A stretch of DNA of 62,369 nt from an uncultured Bacteroidales bacterium (GCA_937892255.1 CALAUL010000071.1:1-62369); one strand, 5' to 3'. Positions 52,375 through 62,125 are shown, numbered from the stretch's first letter. Notes: generated from the letters alone by a model not told the origin. Made by a program: numbers and translations.

Positions 52375-52624
52375 ATATTTTTGAGTTATAAGCGGTTTAA
52401 ATTTTTGGGCACATTTATACTTGCGACAACAAAAAATAAGGTTTTCGTTTTTTTCGAAGTCGGCTTTCGACGGCTTCACTTCGGTGTGATTTTCTGTTTC
52501 ACGATTGACCTCTGACGTTTTCATTTACTTTCGTACGTCTTTTCTCTTTACGGCAAATTGTCATTCTTTTCCTCATTCTACTTATCAAAGAGAGTTCTTC
52601 CTTCGTTTTTCCTTCGTTCTATCT

Positions 52625-52670
52625 TCGCAATGCGTTCGAGTTTTCTTGCAAAAAGTCGAACGCATTGCGA
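52625..52670. repeat. perfect 15-bp inverted repeat in a long intergenic region
   Basis: TCGCAATGCGTTCGA (52625-52639) and its exact reverse complement (52656-52670) with a 16-nt centre. No T-run follows. The region 52375-52846 between ndpA and the DUF2130 gene also has a GTCGGCTTTCGAC hairpin and doubled CTTCCTTCG and CTACAACGG words. No convincing ORF. The role is unknown. Confidence 0.6.
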
Positions 52671-52846
52671 ACCTACAACGGGGCTACAACGGAGAAAAAA
52701 CGCCTTTTCAGCCACACGTTGATATAGAAAAAGCAGAGTGCGTAGCAATAAGATGTTTTATAACAACGTTTTGTTTCATACACAAATTATATTTTACTTT
52801 GCAAACAGATAATTTGAAGTTTAAAATATTAAACACGTTTCAGCGT

Positions 52847-54175
52847 ATGAAAGAGCTTAAATGCCCACAGTGTGGTAGTGTATTTTCAGTTGATGAAGTA
52901 GATTACGCTTCTATTGTAAGTCAAGTTAAAACTCAAGAATTTGATGCCGAGATTAAGACTCGTCTTGCAGAAATCCAAAAGCAAAATGAAGTCAAGCAAG
53001 AAGCTGAATCGTTAAAACTTACCCATGACTTTCAGGGAAAGCTTAATGCTAAGGATGTAGAACTCTCACAGAAGGACAACGAAATAGTAAAGCTCAAGGC
53101 ACAATTGGATAGTTTCAACCAAACAAAACAACTGGAAATTAACACAGAGCGTTCAAAGGCTAATGAGGAGATTGCAAAATTGAAATCTGTAATTGAGCAG
53201 AATGAGAGTAGAGTCCGTGTTGCAGTTCTTGAGGAACAGAATAAGGCGAAAGATATCATTCAGCAGAAAGATAAAGACATCGTCGAACTTCGTAGCCAGA
53301 TTGATGTAAATCAGAAAGAGGCAACAATCAGAGAAACGAATATCAAGGAAGATTATGAGCGTCAGCTTAAACAAAAGCAGGAATTGGTAGACTACTATAA
53401 AGACCTTAAGGCTAAATTATCTACTAAAATGATTGGCGAATCATTAGAGGTTCACTGTAGCAATGAATTCAACCGTGTTCGCACAAGTATGTTCCCAAAT
53501 GCATATTTCGACAAGGACAACGATGCTAGTCACGGAAGTAAGGGAGACTTTATTTTTAGAGATTATGCAGATGGCATTGAGTACATTTCAATTATGTTCG
53601 AGATGAAGAACGAGATGGATGAAACGGCCACGAAGCATAAGAATGAGGACTTTTTCTCAAAGCTGGACAAAGACAGGAACGATAAAGGGTGTGAATATGC
53701 AGTTCTCGTGTCGTTGTTGGAACCAGACAATGACTTGTATAACGAGGGTATTGTTGATGTATCCTATCGTTATCCTAAGATGTTTGTTGTTCGACCACAG
53801 TTCTTTATGCCTTTGATTTCGTTACTGACACAAGCCTCAAAAAAGAGCGTTGAATACCAGCGTGAACTCATCATTGCAAGACAGCAGTCTGTAGATGTAA
53901 CAAATTTCGAAGATAAGCTAAATGACTTCAGAAATAAGTTTGGTAACCACTACCAGCGTGCAAGTGAGAAGTTTAATAAAGCTATCGAGGAGATTGAAAA
54001 AACCATTAAGTCTCTTCAGAAGATGAAGGAGGATTTATTGAGTTCGGAGAACTACCTTAGATTGGCAAACAGCGATACGGAAGACTTGTCCATAAAGAAG
54101 CTCACGCGAGGCAATCCTACTATGAAACAGAAATTTGAAGAGGCACGTAAGGCGAAAGAATCGAATATGGAATAG
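52847..54175 (+). CDS. DUF2130 coiled-coil protein
   Basis: A 442-aa protein from ATG 52847. It opens with a zinc ribbon-like MKELKCPQCGSVFSVDEVDY, continues as a long coiled coil (about 45-200, many Lys/Glu/Gln heptads), and then shows the DUF2130 domain: KMIGESLEVHCSNEFNRVR, KGDFIFRDYADGIEYISIMFEMKNEMDE in parts, and SKLDKDRNDKGCEYAVLVSLLE. The last part is again coiled coil. The conserved D-x(n)-E-x-K-like pattern (GDFIFRD, FEMKNE, EYAVLV) resembles a restriction-like nuclease core. That reading is inference. No operon partner. Confidence 0.85.
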   Translation: MKELKCPQCGSVFSVDEVDYASIVSQVKTQEFDAEIKTRLAEIQKQNEVKQEAESLKLTHDFQGKLNAKDVELSQKDNEIVKLKAQLDSFNQTKQLEINTERSKANEEIAKLKSVIEQNESRVRVAVLEEQNKAKDIIQQKDKDIVELRSQIDVNQKEATIRETNIKEDYERQLKQKQELVDYYKDLKAKLSTKMIGESLEVHCSNEFNRVRTSMFPNAYFDKDNDASHGSKGDFIFRDYADGIEYISIMFEMKNEMDETATKHKNEDFFSKLDKDRNDKGCEYAVLVSLLEPDNDLYNEGIVDVSYRYPKMFVVRPQFFMPLISLLTQASKKSVEYQRELIIARQQSVDVTNFEDKLNDFRNKFGNHYQRASEKFNKAIEEIEKTIKSLQKMKEDLLSSENYLRLANSDTEDLSIKKLTRGNPTMKQKFEEARKAKESNME

Positions 54176-54208
54176 TCCTGTTAGCTGTTTTTATGTGTCT
54201 TAAAAATG

Positions 54209-54239
54209 ATTTTGGTGCGCACTCTGTGCGCACCAAAAT
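54209..54239 (-). terminator. terminator of the carboxylesterase gene
   Basis: Perfect 14-bp stem ATTTTGGTGCGCAC / GTGCGCACCAAAAT with a 3-nt loop, followed on the minus strand by CATTTTTA. It separates the convergent DUF2130 and esterase genes. Confidence 0.72.
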
Positions 54240-54260
54240 GTCATTCACGAATATCTATTG

Positions 54261-55814
54261 TTACTTTTTCTTGTTGAACTCATCGAGTTGTTTGAAACAA
54301 TGTTTGTTGATGAGTTGTTGTAAGTGGCGGTCAGGGTTGTTTCGGATATGACATTTGTAGTCGAAAATCATCATCTCGCCGTTGTCTTTTGTGTAGGACT
54401 TCCATGTCGGAAGTTCTTTGATGTTGGGGTTGCCGTTGTGAGCAAATTGTGCCCATACGCTACTCATGATGTCTGCCAGTTTGATGTCGTCGTTTGTTGG
54501 CTGTGGCAGGTCGTGTTCAGCGTGATGTAAGGTGTTGAAGCAGAACATCAGCTCTGCACCGTGAACAGAGCCTTTGTTTAGAGGTGAACGCCAAGAGAAC
54601 ATATACATGTATGTCGGTGCTTTTCTTGTTGTGGCTATGGTGTCAGCGGTGATAAGTGTCTTGGGGCGGAACAGCCAGTCGATACTCAACATATCCTGAG
54701 GTGTGCAACCTGGCCATGCCTCTTCCATAGCTGTCATATATTCGTCGGTGTCACTACCGAAGGTGCGGAGAAGTGTCTCTCTTGCCTCTTTGCGTGATAG
54801 TTCTTTGTTGTAGTGCAGTTGTTGCAACTCGTTGAATGTCGAACCTATCAAGATAGGCACATCGGTAGATATTTCGGAGAAATTAGGCTGGAATGGTTGT
54901 TGCAAGAGTGTCTCGCCGTCGGGAGTAGGACCGAATCCCCACATCATTGGAGTGCCGGGTTTGCGAGTGCCGATGCTTGCAGCCATAGCTCGTTGTCCTG
55001 CCGCATATAGTTCGTCGTATGGGACATCTTTGATACGGTCTATGTTCTCGATGTCGATATTCAACTCTTTAAGAACAGCCTTTCCGAGAGCTTCACTCAT
55101 GGATTTGTTGTTTACGTTGAGTATTGTACCGCTCATGATGATAGCCTTATGGAAGAGACCTTTCGCCGATGGCATACTAAGTAATGTGCCGACTTTGCCT
55201 CCTCCGCCAGATTCACCAAAGATTGTTACGTTGTCAGGGTTGCCACCAAACTGCGATATATTATCGCGAATCCATCTCAATGCTGCTACAATGTCGAGCA
55301 TGCCTACGTTGGCAGAGTATTTGTATTTCTCAGAACAAGCTGAGAGGTCCAAGAATCCGAGGATATTCAGGCGGTGGTTTAGGCTGACCACAACGACGTC
55401 TTTCTTTGCCAAACACATGCCGGGGTTCCATGCTGAAGTGCCCGAGTCAAAACCGCCACCATGAATCCACAGCATCACGGGTTTGTTGGCTTTAAAATCT
55501 GTTGTCCACACGTTGAGCACGCATGAGTTCTTCTCTGACATCTCGGCCTCGCTCAATTTGCGACCATGGGTATATTGCATGACTTGTGGTCCCCAGTGGT
55601 CGCATCGTCTGACACCTTGCCAAGGTTTTACGGGCAAAGGAGGCATGAAACGTTCCACTTCAGCATAAGGAATACCCAGAAAGGCGTGTGTGCCTTCTTG
55701 ATTGATACCTTGAACGAGTCCAGATTTGATTTTTACTGTTATCTCCTCGGTGTTTTGTCCGTTGGAAGCTACAACGAAAGAGAATAACAATAGGGTAAAT
55801 AGTTGTTTCTTCAT
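54261..55814 (-). CDS. type B carboxylesterase / lipase
   Basis: Exported alpha/beta hydrolase of 517 aa; signal peptide 1-19 (LLLFSFVVASNG-Q). Catalytic Ser lies in VTIFGESGGGGKVGTLL, where GESGG replaces the usual GESAG. The oxyanion loop is IHGGGFDSG, the acid is probably the Glu of TFNELQQL, and the His is in SVHGAELMF. Family substrates are short-chain esters, including acylated plant sugars or xenobiotics; no specificity can be read. Own promoter (55870-55877) and terminator (54209-54239). Confidence 0.9.
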   Translation of the reverse strand: MKKQLFTLLLFSFVVASNGQNTEEITVKIKSGLVQGINQEGTHAFLGIPYAEVERFMPPLPVKPWQGVRRCDHWGPQVMQYTHGRKLSEAEMSEKNSCVLNVWTTDFKANKPVMLWIHGGGFDSGTSAWNPGMCLAKKDVVVVSLNHRLNILGFLDLSACSEKYKYSANVGMLDIVAALRWIRDNISQFGGNPDNVTIFGESGGGGKVGTLLSMPSAKGLFHKAIIMSGTILNVNNKSMSEALGKAVLKELNIDIENIDRIKDVPYDELYAAGQRAMAASIGTRKPGTPMMWGFGPTPDGETLLQQPFQPNFSEISTDVPILIGSTFNELQQLHYNKELSRKEARETLLRTFGSDTDEYMTAMEEAWPGCTPQDMLSIDWLFRPKTLITADTIATTRKAPTYMYMFSWRSPLNKGSVHGAELMFCFNTLHHAEHDLPQPTNDDIKLADIMSSVWAQFAHNGNPNIKELPTWKSYTKDNGEMMIFDYKCHIRNNPDRHLQQLINKHCFKQLDEFNKKK

Positions 55815-55869
55815 TATTTTATTGTTTTTGAATTGAGAATGTGTAAAGTTGTCTGTTTTAATCTTATTG

Positions 55870-55877
55870 CAAAGATA
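55870..55877 (-). promoter_or_regulatory. -7 element of the carboxylesterase gene
   Basis: Minus-strand TATCTTTG, perfect -7, 55 nt before the start codon. No -33 TTTG at the standard distance. Confidence 0.6.
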
Positions 55878-55933
55878 CTCAATAAGTTTTAGAAAAGATA
55901 GTGAAACGGGATATTTCTCTATTATGATGATAT

Positions 55934-55964
55934 AAAAAGAGAATGCCCCGCGAAGGACATTCTC
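55934..55964 (-). terminator. terminator of the pyk-side transcript
   Basis: Minus-strand GAGAATGTCC, loop TTCGC, GGGGCATTCTC (one bulged or wobble position) followed by TTTTT, 39 bp after the pyk stop. Confidence 0.82.
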
Positions 55965-56002
55965 CGTGTTATTAAGAGTTGTACTTGACTGATCCGGTTG
56001 GT

Positions 56003-57439
56003 TTAGTTCAAGTAAGAGTCAATCTTCTTGAGGAGGTTCTCGACAGTGAGAATCTCAACGAAAGTTGTACCTCCGCTGACACCGAATGAACCGCCGATGT
56101 ATGCAACGAGGTCGCTAAGAGAGAGTGTCTCATCAGCGAGAAGGCGGTCAACAGTCTCACGCATAGTGTCAGACTTGCTCTTGCCTTCTTCAACGACGCT
56201 TGCAAATACACCATAAGAGAGAGAAAGCTCACGTGCTACACGTGGTGTGTAAGCCAATGCGTAGCAAGGAACAGGGCTACGGAATGCAGCGATGTAGCGA
56301 GCTGTCTTACCGGTGAATGAGTCAGTTATGATAGCCTTGATAGGAAGCTCACGAGAAGCACCTACGGCTGTTTCAGCGAGGTATGTTGTTATCTCACCCT
56401 TAGTAGAAGGCACGGGGATATCGTTGCGTGAGTCCTTAGCTGCCTCAACTTCTTTTGCGATTCTTGTCATTGCTTGTACGGCGTCAACAGGATACTTTCC
56501 GTATGTTGTCTCGCCAGAGAGCATGATAGCATCTGTACGGTAGTAGATAGCGTTGGCGATGTCTGTTACCTCGGCACGTGTAGGCGATGGGTTCTTAATC
56601 ATTGAGTGAAGCATCTGTGTTGCAACGATAACAGGACGTTTTGCCTCCACGCACTTACGTATCATCTGACGTTGAATGAGAGGTATGCGCTCAAAAGGAA
56701 CTTCGATGCCGAGGTCACCGCGTGCAACCATGACACCATAAACAACTTCGAGGATTTCATCAAGGTTGTCTACACCCTCTTGGTTTTCTATCTTAGCGAT
56801 AATCTTAATAGGTGAGTTGTGTGCGTCAAGGATATCCTGAATCTCTTTGACGTCCTTCTTGTTGCGAACGAAAGAGTGTGCGATGAAGTCAACGTCGTTT
56901 TCGATAGCCCACATTACGAACTGTTTGTCCTTTTCTGTGAGTGAAGGGAGGTTTACGCTTACGCCAGGAATGTTTACAGACTTGCGACCGTCGATAGAAC
57001 CATCGTTCTCTATTTCACAGAGGAGGTAATCCTCGTGTTTCTCTTTTACGCGAATGTTGATTTCGCCGTCGTCGATACGAATTTGCTTACCAACAGAGAG
57101 ATCATTAACAAAGCCCTCGTACGATACATAGAGACACTCTGTAGAAGAGATACCCTTAGGATCGCCTTTAACTATAATCGTTTCACCTGCCTTAAATACA
57201 ACCGGAACATCGTTTGAAGAAGTTGTACGGATTTCCGGACCTTTTGTATCTACGAGGATTGCTATCTTGTCAGACACCTCGCGAGTGTTCTTGAGGATAT
57301 TGTTGATTGACTCTGTTGTCATGTGTGCAGTGTTGCAACGAACCACGTTCATGCCGGCATTGTGGAGCTTGCGAATGAACTCTACATCACAGCGGATGTC
57401 TGAGATAGTCGTAACGACCTTTGTTAATTTGTTCTTCAT
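56003..57439 (-). CDS. pyk: pyruvate kinase
   Basis: Last step of glycolysis, phosphoenolpyruvate plus ADP to pyruvate plus ATP, cytosolic. Length 478 aa, normal. N-terminal MKNKLTKVVTTISDIRCDVEF, K/Mg site VDTKGPEIRT, the B domain (about 70-160), catalytic FIAHSFVRNKKDV and IAKIENQEGVDN, and the ARGDLGIEVPFERI loop; C-terminal domain (VEILTVENLLKK) complete. It lies 28 bp behind aroQ on the same strand and is probably read with it. Confidence 0.96.
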   Translation of the reverse strand: MKNKLTKVVTTISDIRCDVEFIRKLHNAGMNVVRCNTAHMTTESINNILKNTREVSDKIAILVDTKGPEIRTTSSNDVPVVFKAGETIIVKGDPKGISSTECLYVSYEGFVNDLSVGKQIRIDDGEINIRVKEKHEDYLLCEIENDGSIDGRKSVNIPGVSVNLPSLTEKDKQFVMWAIENDVDFIAHSFVRNKKDVKEIQDILDAHNSPIKIIAKIENQEGVDNLDEILEVVYGVMVARGDLGIEVPFERIPLIQRQMIRKCVEAKRPVIVATQMLHSMIKNPSPTRAEVTDIANAIYYRTDAIMLSGETTYGKYPVDAVQAMTRIAKEVEAAKDSRNDIPVPSTKGEITTYLAETAVGASRELPIKAIITDSFTGKTARYIAAFRSPVPCYALAYTPRVARELSLSYGVFASVVEEGKSKSDTMRETVDRLLADETLSLSDLVAYIGGSFGVSGGTTFVEILTVENLLKKIDSYLN

Positions 57440-57467
57440 TTTTGTTTTACTATTATAATGTAATATG

Positions 57468-57890
57468 TTAATTGTCTTTTCTAAGATGTTCTATTGCCAA
57501 GCGGTACGAGTCAAGGCCGAAACCGCATATTGTACCTTTGCATACGGGTGCTATGAAAGAGTGGTGTCGCACCGCTTCTCTCTTATGCACATTGCTTATG
57601 TGTACCTCTATCACGGGGCTGTTGATAGCTGATATGGCGTCAGCTATAGCGAGTGAAGTGTGAGTGTACGCTCCGGCGTTGAGTATTATGCCGTTGGTTG
57701 AAAAGCCTTTTTCGTGAAGTTTGTCAATGATGTCACCTTCGTGATTTGACTGGTAATATTCGATGTTGATGTTTGGATATAGTGAACGTAGTTCTTCGAG
57801 GTAAGAGTCAAATCCCCGGGAGCCGTATATGTTTGGTTCCCTAACACCTAATAGGTTGAGGTTCGGACCATTGATTATAAGTATATCCAT
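57468..57890 (-). CDS. aroQ: 3-dehydroquinate dehydratase, type II
   Basis: Third step of the shikimate pathway: 3-dehydroquinate to 3-dehydroshikimate. Length 140 aa, typical of the dodecameric type II enzyme. Catalytic pieces: INGPNLNLLGVREPNIYG (Arg and Tyr), SNHEGDIIDKLHE, LNAGAYTHTSLAIADA (catalytic His) and VHISNVHKREAVRHHS. It is divergent from xerD and shares a control region with it. The promoter at 57914-57944 is at consensus. pyk follows after 28 bp. Confidence 0.96.
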   Translation of the reverse strand: MDILIINGPNLNLLGVREPNIYGSRGFDSYLEELRSLYPNINIEYYQSNHEGDIIDKLHEKGFSTNGIILNAGAYTHTSLAIADAISAINSPVIEVHISNVHKREAVRHHSFIAPVCKGTICGFGLDSYRLAIEHLRKDN

Positions 57891-57913
57891 CGTAATGTGT
57901 TTTTTAGAAAGTG

Positions 57914-57944
57914 CAAAATTACAACGTCAGAAACGAAAAACAAA
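57914..57944 (-). promoter_or_regulatory. aroQ promoter
   Basis: Minus-strand TTTG (57944-57941), 19 nt, TAATTTTG (57921-57914): both boxes perfect, 24 nt before the start codon. Confidence 0.78.
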
Positions 57945-58347
57945 GAGTAGTATTCTATTTTTGTTTTTTTTAACCCACATGTCACTACGCTATTTTTGAG
58001 TAAGCAAAGAACCATTATACCGGCATTTTGTGCTTTTGGGGTAGATGTTTGAGAGAATGTTTTAAGCGGTGTAGGTTGCCAAAAGTGGTTGTAAAGAATC
58101 CAAAACAATATTCCTTTTATGACGGAGACGAATTTTTGAACAAATTTTAAGCTGCTTTTTTATGTTAAGTCTTGCAGTTATCGACTTTTTTTGCGAATAT
58201 TGCGCTTAGATATGGGGCATTTGATGTAAATATGATTTTGCACGAAAAAGATAGTTATAAGAGTTTTGCGATTCGTGAACCAAAACAAGCTATATGCCCG
58301 TACAAGAAACATTGTAAAAGAGAATTTAGAAAAGTGTATAAAAAATA
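57945..58347 (+). promoter_or_regulatory. long upstream region of xerD
   Basis: About 400 bp without coding sense. Two perfect plus-strand -7 boxes TATTTTTG occur at 57956-57963 and 57991-57998, which would give a leader of about 340-385 nt. Near 58230-58250 there is only a weak match (ATTTTGCACG). No hairpin of note was seen. The true xerD start of transcription is open. Confidence 0.4.
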
Positions 58348-59268
58348 ATGGAAGAAGAGAAATTGACATGGGAGTATGCTACGACGTTGTTTGAGGAGTA
58401 TTTGAAATTGCAACGTGGTTTGTCTGATAATTCTGTAAAGGCGTATTTGTCTGATTTGCAGAAGCTGAGGACTTTCTTGGATATTATGGGGTATGAGTGT
58501 AGGCCTGATGAAGTTACACATGATATGATGTGCAAGTGTCTCTCTTTCTTGGCTGTCAATAAGGTGGGAGAGCGTACACAGGTGAGAGTTATTAGCGGTA
58601 TAAAATCGTTTTTCAAGTGTCTGTTGATAGAGGAACTTATAGAAGTAGACCCTACGGCGTTGCTTGAGATGCCAAAGATAATGCGCAAGTTGCCAGATGT
58701 CTTGACCGTGATGGAGATAAACCAAATGGTGACGAGTATTGATAAGTCTACGAGTGAAGGCGTGAGAAACAGAGCTATATTGGAGACTCTATATTGCTGT
58801 GGATTGCGTGTCTCGGAACTTGTTGGGCTGAAAATATCAAATCTCTTTTTTGAGTCGGGGTATATAAAGATAGAGGGTAAAGGTTCGAAAGAACGTTTGG
58901 TGCCTATCAGTTCTGTGGCAATAAAGAGTATCAATGAGTATCTGGTTGTCATGCGTGATAAGCTGAACATAAAGCCTGGCTATGAGGATTATCTGTTTCT
59001 TAACCGACGCGGTTCGGCATTGTCAAGAGTCATGGTGTTCAACATAGTAAAAGAGGCAGCCGAATTTGCAGGAATACACAAGAGCGTGAGTCCGCATACA
59101 TTCCGTCACTCTTTCGCAACACACCTGCTCGATGGTGGGGCTAACTTGAAGGTTGTGCAAGATATGCTCGGTCATGAGTCTATTGTCACAACGGAGATAT
59201 ATACTCATCTCGACACCAAACATCTGAAAGAAACTCTTGAAAATTGTCACCCAAGGTCAAAATACTAA
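58348..59268 (+). CDS. xerD: site-specific tyrosine recombinase XerD
   Basis: Resolves chromosome dimers at dif together with XerC. Length 306 aa, typical. N-terminal SAM-like DNA-binding domain 1-100; the catalytic residues of the tyrosine recombinase are seen: Arg in YCCGLRVSELVGL, Lys in EGKGSKERLVP, the HxxR motif in SPHTFRHSFATHL, His in LGHESIVTTEIY, and nucleophilic Tyr in IYTHLDTKHL. Context with aroQ divergent is conserved in Bacteroidetes and supports housekeeping XerD rather than a phage integrase. It is followed after 10 bp by the hybrid sensor gene. Confidence 0.95.
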   Translation: MEEEKLTWEYATTLFEEYLKLQRGLSDNSVKAYLSDLQKLRTFLDIMGYECRPDEVTHDMMCKCLSFLAVNKVGERTQVRVISGIKSFFKCLLIEELIEVDPTALLEMPKIMRKLPDVLTVMEINQMVTSIDKSTSEGVRNRAILETLYCCGLRVSELVGLKISNLFFESGYIKIEGKGSKERLVPISSVAIKSINEYLVVMRDKLNIKPGYEDYLFLNRRGSALSRVMVFNIVKEAAEFAGIHKSVSPHTFRHSFATHLLDGGANLKVVQDMLGHESIVTTEIYTHLDTKHLKETLENCHPRSKY

Positions 59269-59278
59269 GAAATAAGTA

Positions 59279-62125
59279 ATGAAAATGGTATTTGTTAGAC
59301 GTTGCATATTGTGGATTTGCATGTTGTCGGTAGCAGTTATGCTATCGGTAAGATGTAGTGTCAACAAGACAGAACAGGTACAACCGGTGTTAGATGCCAA
59401 GTCCGACTCTCTGATACAGCTGAACAAAAAAGACCTGAAGACGATGATTTCGTTGTACGTTAGTTTTGAAAAGGAGAAGAATTATCCGGCCATGATGCGT
59501 GCATCGTCATTGATAGGTAACATCTACAGAGATGAAGCACAGTTCTTCGATGCAATAAAATACCATAAAAAATGCTTGGATGCCGCCGCTTTTCTCTGCG
59601 ATACCGTTGAGATGATATATAGCTACAACAACATAGCTACCAATTTCCGTCGTTTAGGCGTTTTGGACGAAGCTTCAACATTCCATTTTCACGCCTTATC
59701 AATAGCTGAGCAATATTCTGACCGAACTTCCGACAACTCAAAGCGCATGATGGCAAATACTCTCAATGGCATAGGCAATGTCTATGTTAGGCTTAACAAC
59801 TATGAGGAAGCCGATTCGATGTTCCGTTTGGCTATGAAGTGCGAGATGGAACGCTCAAACTCTCTTGGCATGGCCATAAACTACGCAAACATAGGTTCCA
59901 TATTCGAAAAATGCAACATGCCCGATTCGGCACGAGCGTATTATCTCTATTCTTTGGCATATAACGAACAGGCAGGTAGTGACTTGGGCAGAGCGTTGTG
60001 TTATATACATCTGGGTGATTTATCTGAGGCGGCCGGCGAATTGCGCAATGCCAAAGACGAGTTTACCAAAGCATACAATATAATGCAGAGAAGCACCGAC
60101 AAATGGCATAAACTTGAAGTGTTATTGGCTATGTCGCGCATAAACACAAAGATGGGACAAAGGAAAGAGGCAGAACGTCTGTTGAAAGACGCTTTCGTGT
60201 CGGCAACAAAAATACAATCGTGGGAACATTTGGCTAAGATTCACGAACAATACTATTACATGGCACTTGATAAAACCGACTACAAATTGGCTCTTGAAGA
60301 ATACAAGGCAAGTGTGATGTACAATGATAGCGTTACAAATAGTTCTAACAAGACTCATCTTCTCAACACTCGAGTGTCGTATGAGAGAGAGAAGAGTTCG
60401 CGAACAATAGAACAAATACGTTCCGACTTAGACAAAGAGACATCTATGCGACGACTGATAATAACATGTTTCGTCGTCTTTGCCGTCTTGTTTGGAGTGG
60501 CTTTGTTGTCGATGTTGTACGCACTTCGCATGAAACAGAAAAGCGAGAAGGTAATGAAACGAATGGAACTTGTGCGCAACAATTTCTTCACAAACATAAC
60601 ACACGAGTTCAGAACGCCACTTACTGTCATCAGAGGAATGACAGAGATGCTTACCGATGACGAAGATTTGACACAGACAGAAAAAACAGATTGCATAGCT
60701 GCTATCAACAGACAGAGCACATCGCTCTTGGACCTTGTAAACCAACTATTGGATATTTCCAAAGCGAGTGCCGAGATCGAAGAACCCGAATGGCGAACAG
60801 GCGATGTGGTAGCGCACATGCAGATGATAATAGAAAGCTACAAAGTCTATGCTCGTCAGAAGTTTATATCATTGGACTTCTATTCCGACAAGAAATCCTT
60901 GGAGGTAGATTTCGTGCCTACATATCTGACCAAGATTATCCGTAACCTCGTTGCCAATGCGCTCAAATTCACCCCTAAAGGCGGTATAATAAAGGTGATA
61001 CTGACAAGTGATGACAAGTGCTTTAAGATTGACGTCAGCGATTCGGGCATAGGTCTAAAGAGTGAAGATGCCGAGCATGTGTTTGATTTGTTCTATCAAG
61101 CCGGCGATACACAAGTGAGTGGCAGCGGCATAGGTCTGGCTCTTGTAAAACGTCTGGTTGATAGAGTTGGCGGAGAGATAACAGTAAGCAGTACACAAGG
61201 TGTAGGCACAACATTTGAGGTGACTATGGCTTGTAAATACATGCAAAACAAATGGCAAAAGTGGGTGCCTAATAGGTCTGATGTCGTCGCTGAGGATTTA
61301 GTGATAGTCGACAATGACGAATTTGTATTGGAAGACATGGTCGATGACGAGAACGACACACGTCCGTTGATAATGGTTGTCGATGACAATGCTGACATAG
61401 CACGATATATCGGGAAGTCGTTGAAGTATAAGTACCGTGTTGCTTTTGCCGATGATGGACTCGAAGGTTTGAGCAAAGCGCAGGAGTATGTGCCTGACTT
61501 GCTCATTACCGACCTTATGATGCCGGAAATGAACGGATACGACCTCTGTCGCAGAGTCAGAAAGTCTGATGTCATCAACCATATCCCTATCATCATATTG
61601 TCAGCAAAATGTACAGAAGAAGACAGAATAAAAGGATATGAAGTAGGAGCTGATGCCTACCTTATTAAGCCTTTCAATGCCGATGAACTCAATGCACGTG
61701 TTGCAGTCTTGTTAGAACAACGTCGACTATTGAGAAGTCGCTATACTCAAGCTATATATGCCGACCCGGACGTTAGTGGAGGTATGGCATCAAGCGACAT
61801 AGAGTTTATGACCAAACTCAATGATTTTATAAGTCAGCATATTGGCAGTAGAACTTTCTCCGTCGAGATTTTGTCAGAAAAGATGTGTATGAGCGTATCA
61901 CAGCTTACACGTAAGATGAAAAACGTAACAGGTATGAGCCCGGCAAACTATATCATGCACATGCGTCTCGAAAAGGGAAAACGTCTGCTCTCATTGTCGG
62001 AAAAGAATATCGGTGATATTGCTTATGAGTGTGGCTTTGCTGATACAAGTCATTTTGGAAGAATATTCAAGCAGACATACAACATGACACCGAGTCAGTA
62101 TCGTAAGATGCCTAAGATAGGTTAA
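59279..62125 (+). CDS. hybrid two-component sensor/AraC regulator with TPR input domain
   Basis: A 948-aa one-protein signalling system. N-terminal signal or anchor (ILWICMLSVAVMLSV), then tetratricopeptide repeats (about 60-360; ANTLNGIGNVYVRLNNYEEAD is typical), coiled coil and transmembrane helix (about 393-418). Histidine kinase with phosphoacceptor H442 (THEFRTPLTVIRG), N box LVANALKFTPKGG and G boxes. Receiver domain with VVDDNADI and phosphoacceptor D745 (LLITDLMMPEMNGYD). C-terminal AraC HTH (about 850-945: FSVEILSEKMCMSVSQL, ECGFADTSHFGRIFKQ). Normal Bacteroides HTCS use a beta-propeller input; this one uses TPRs. Its ligand is unknown. Confidence 0.93.
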   Translation: MKMVFVRRCILWICMLSVAVMLSVRCSVNKTEQVQPVLDAKSDSLIQLNKKDLKTMISLYVSFEKEKNYPAMMRASSLIGNIYRDEAQFFDAIKYHKKCLDAAAFLCDTVEMIYSYNNIATNFRRLGVLDEASTFHFHALSIAEQYSDRTSDNSKRMMANTLNGIGNVYVRLNNYEEADSMFRLAMKCEMERSNSLGMAINYANIGSIFEKCNMPDSARAYYLYSLAYNEQAGSDLGRALCYIHLGDLSEAAGELRNAKDEFTKAYNIMQRSTDKWHKLEVLLAMSRINTKMGQRKEAERLLKDAFVSATKIQSWEHLAKIHEQYYYMALDKTDYKLALEEYKASVMYNDSVTNSSNKTHLLNTRVSYEREKSSRTIEQIRSDLDKETSMRRLIITCFVVFAVLFGVALLSMLYALRMKQKSEKVMKRMELVRNNFFTNITHEFRTPLTVIRGMTEMLTDDEDLTQTEKTDCIAAINRQSTSLLDLVNQLLDISKASAEIEEPEWRTGDVVAHMQMIIESYKVYARQKFISLDFYSDKKSLEVDFVPTYLTKIIRNLVANALKFTPKGGIIKVILTSDDKCFKIDVSDSGIGLKSEDAEHVFDLFYQAGDTQVSGSGIGLALVKRLVDRVGGEITVSSTQGVGTTFEVTMACKYMQNKWQKWVPNRSDVVAEDLVIVDNDEFVLEDMVDDENDTRPLIMVVDDNADIARYIGKSLKYKYRVAFADDGLEGLSKAQEYVPDLLITDLMMPEMNGYDLCRRVRKSDVINHIPIIILSAKCTEEDRIKGYEVGADAYLIKPFNADELNARVAVLLEQRRLLRSRYTQAIYADPDVSGGMASSDIEFMTKLNDFISQHIGSRTFSVEILSEKMCMSVSQLTRKMKNVTGMSPANYIMHMRLEKGKRLLSLSEKNIGDIAYECGFADTSHFGRIFKQTYNMTPSQYRKMPKIG

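Noticed and set aside
52505..52846. 114-codon N-terminal extension of the DUF2130 protein
   Set aside because: Composition is unlike the protein and the conserved zinc-ribbon start is at 52847; the extra part crosses the inverted repeat region.
57945..58347. Small ORFs upstream of xerD
   Set aside because: Short, antisense or lacking start context and no coding character.
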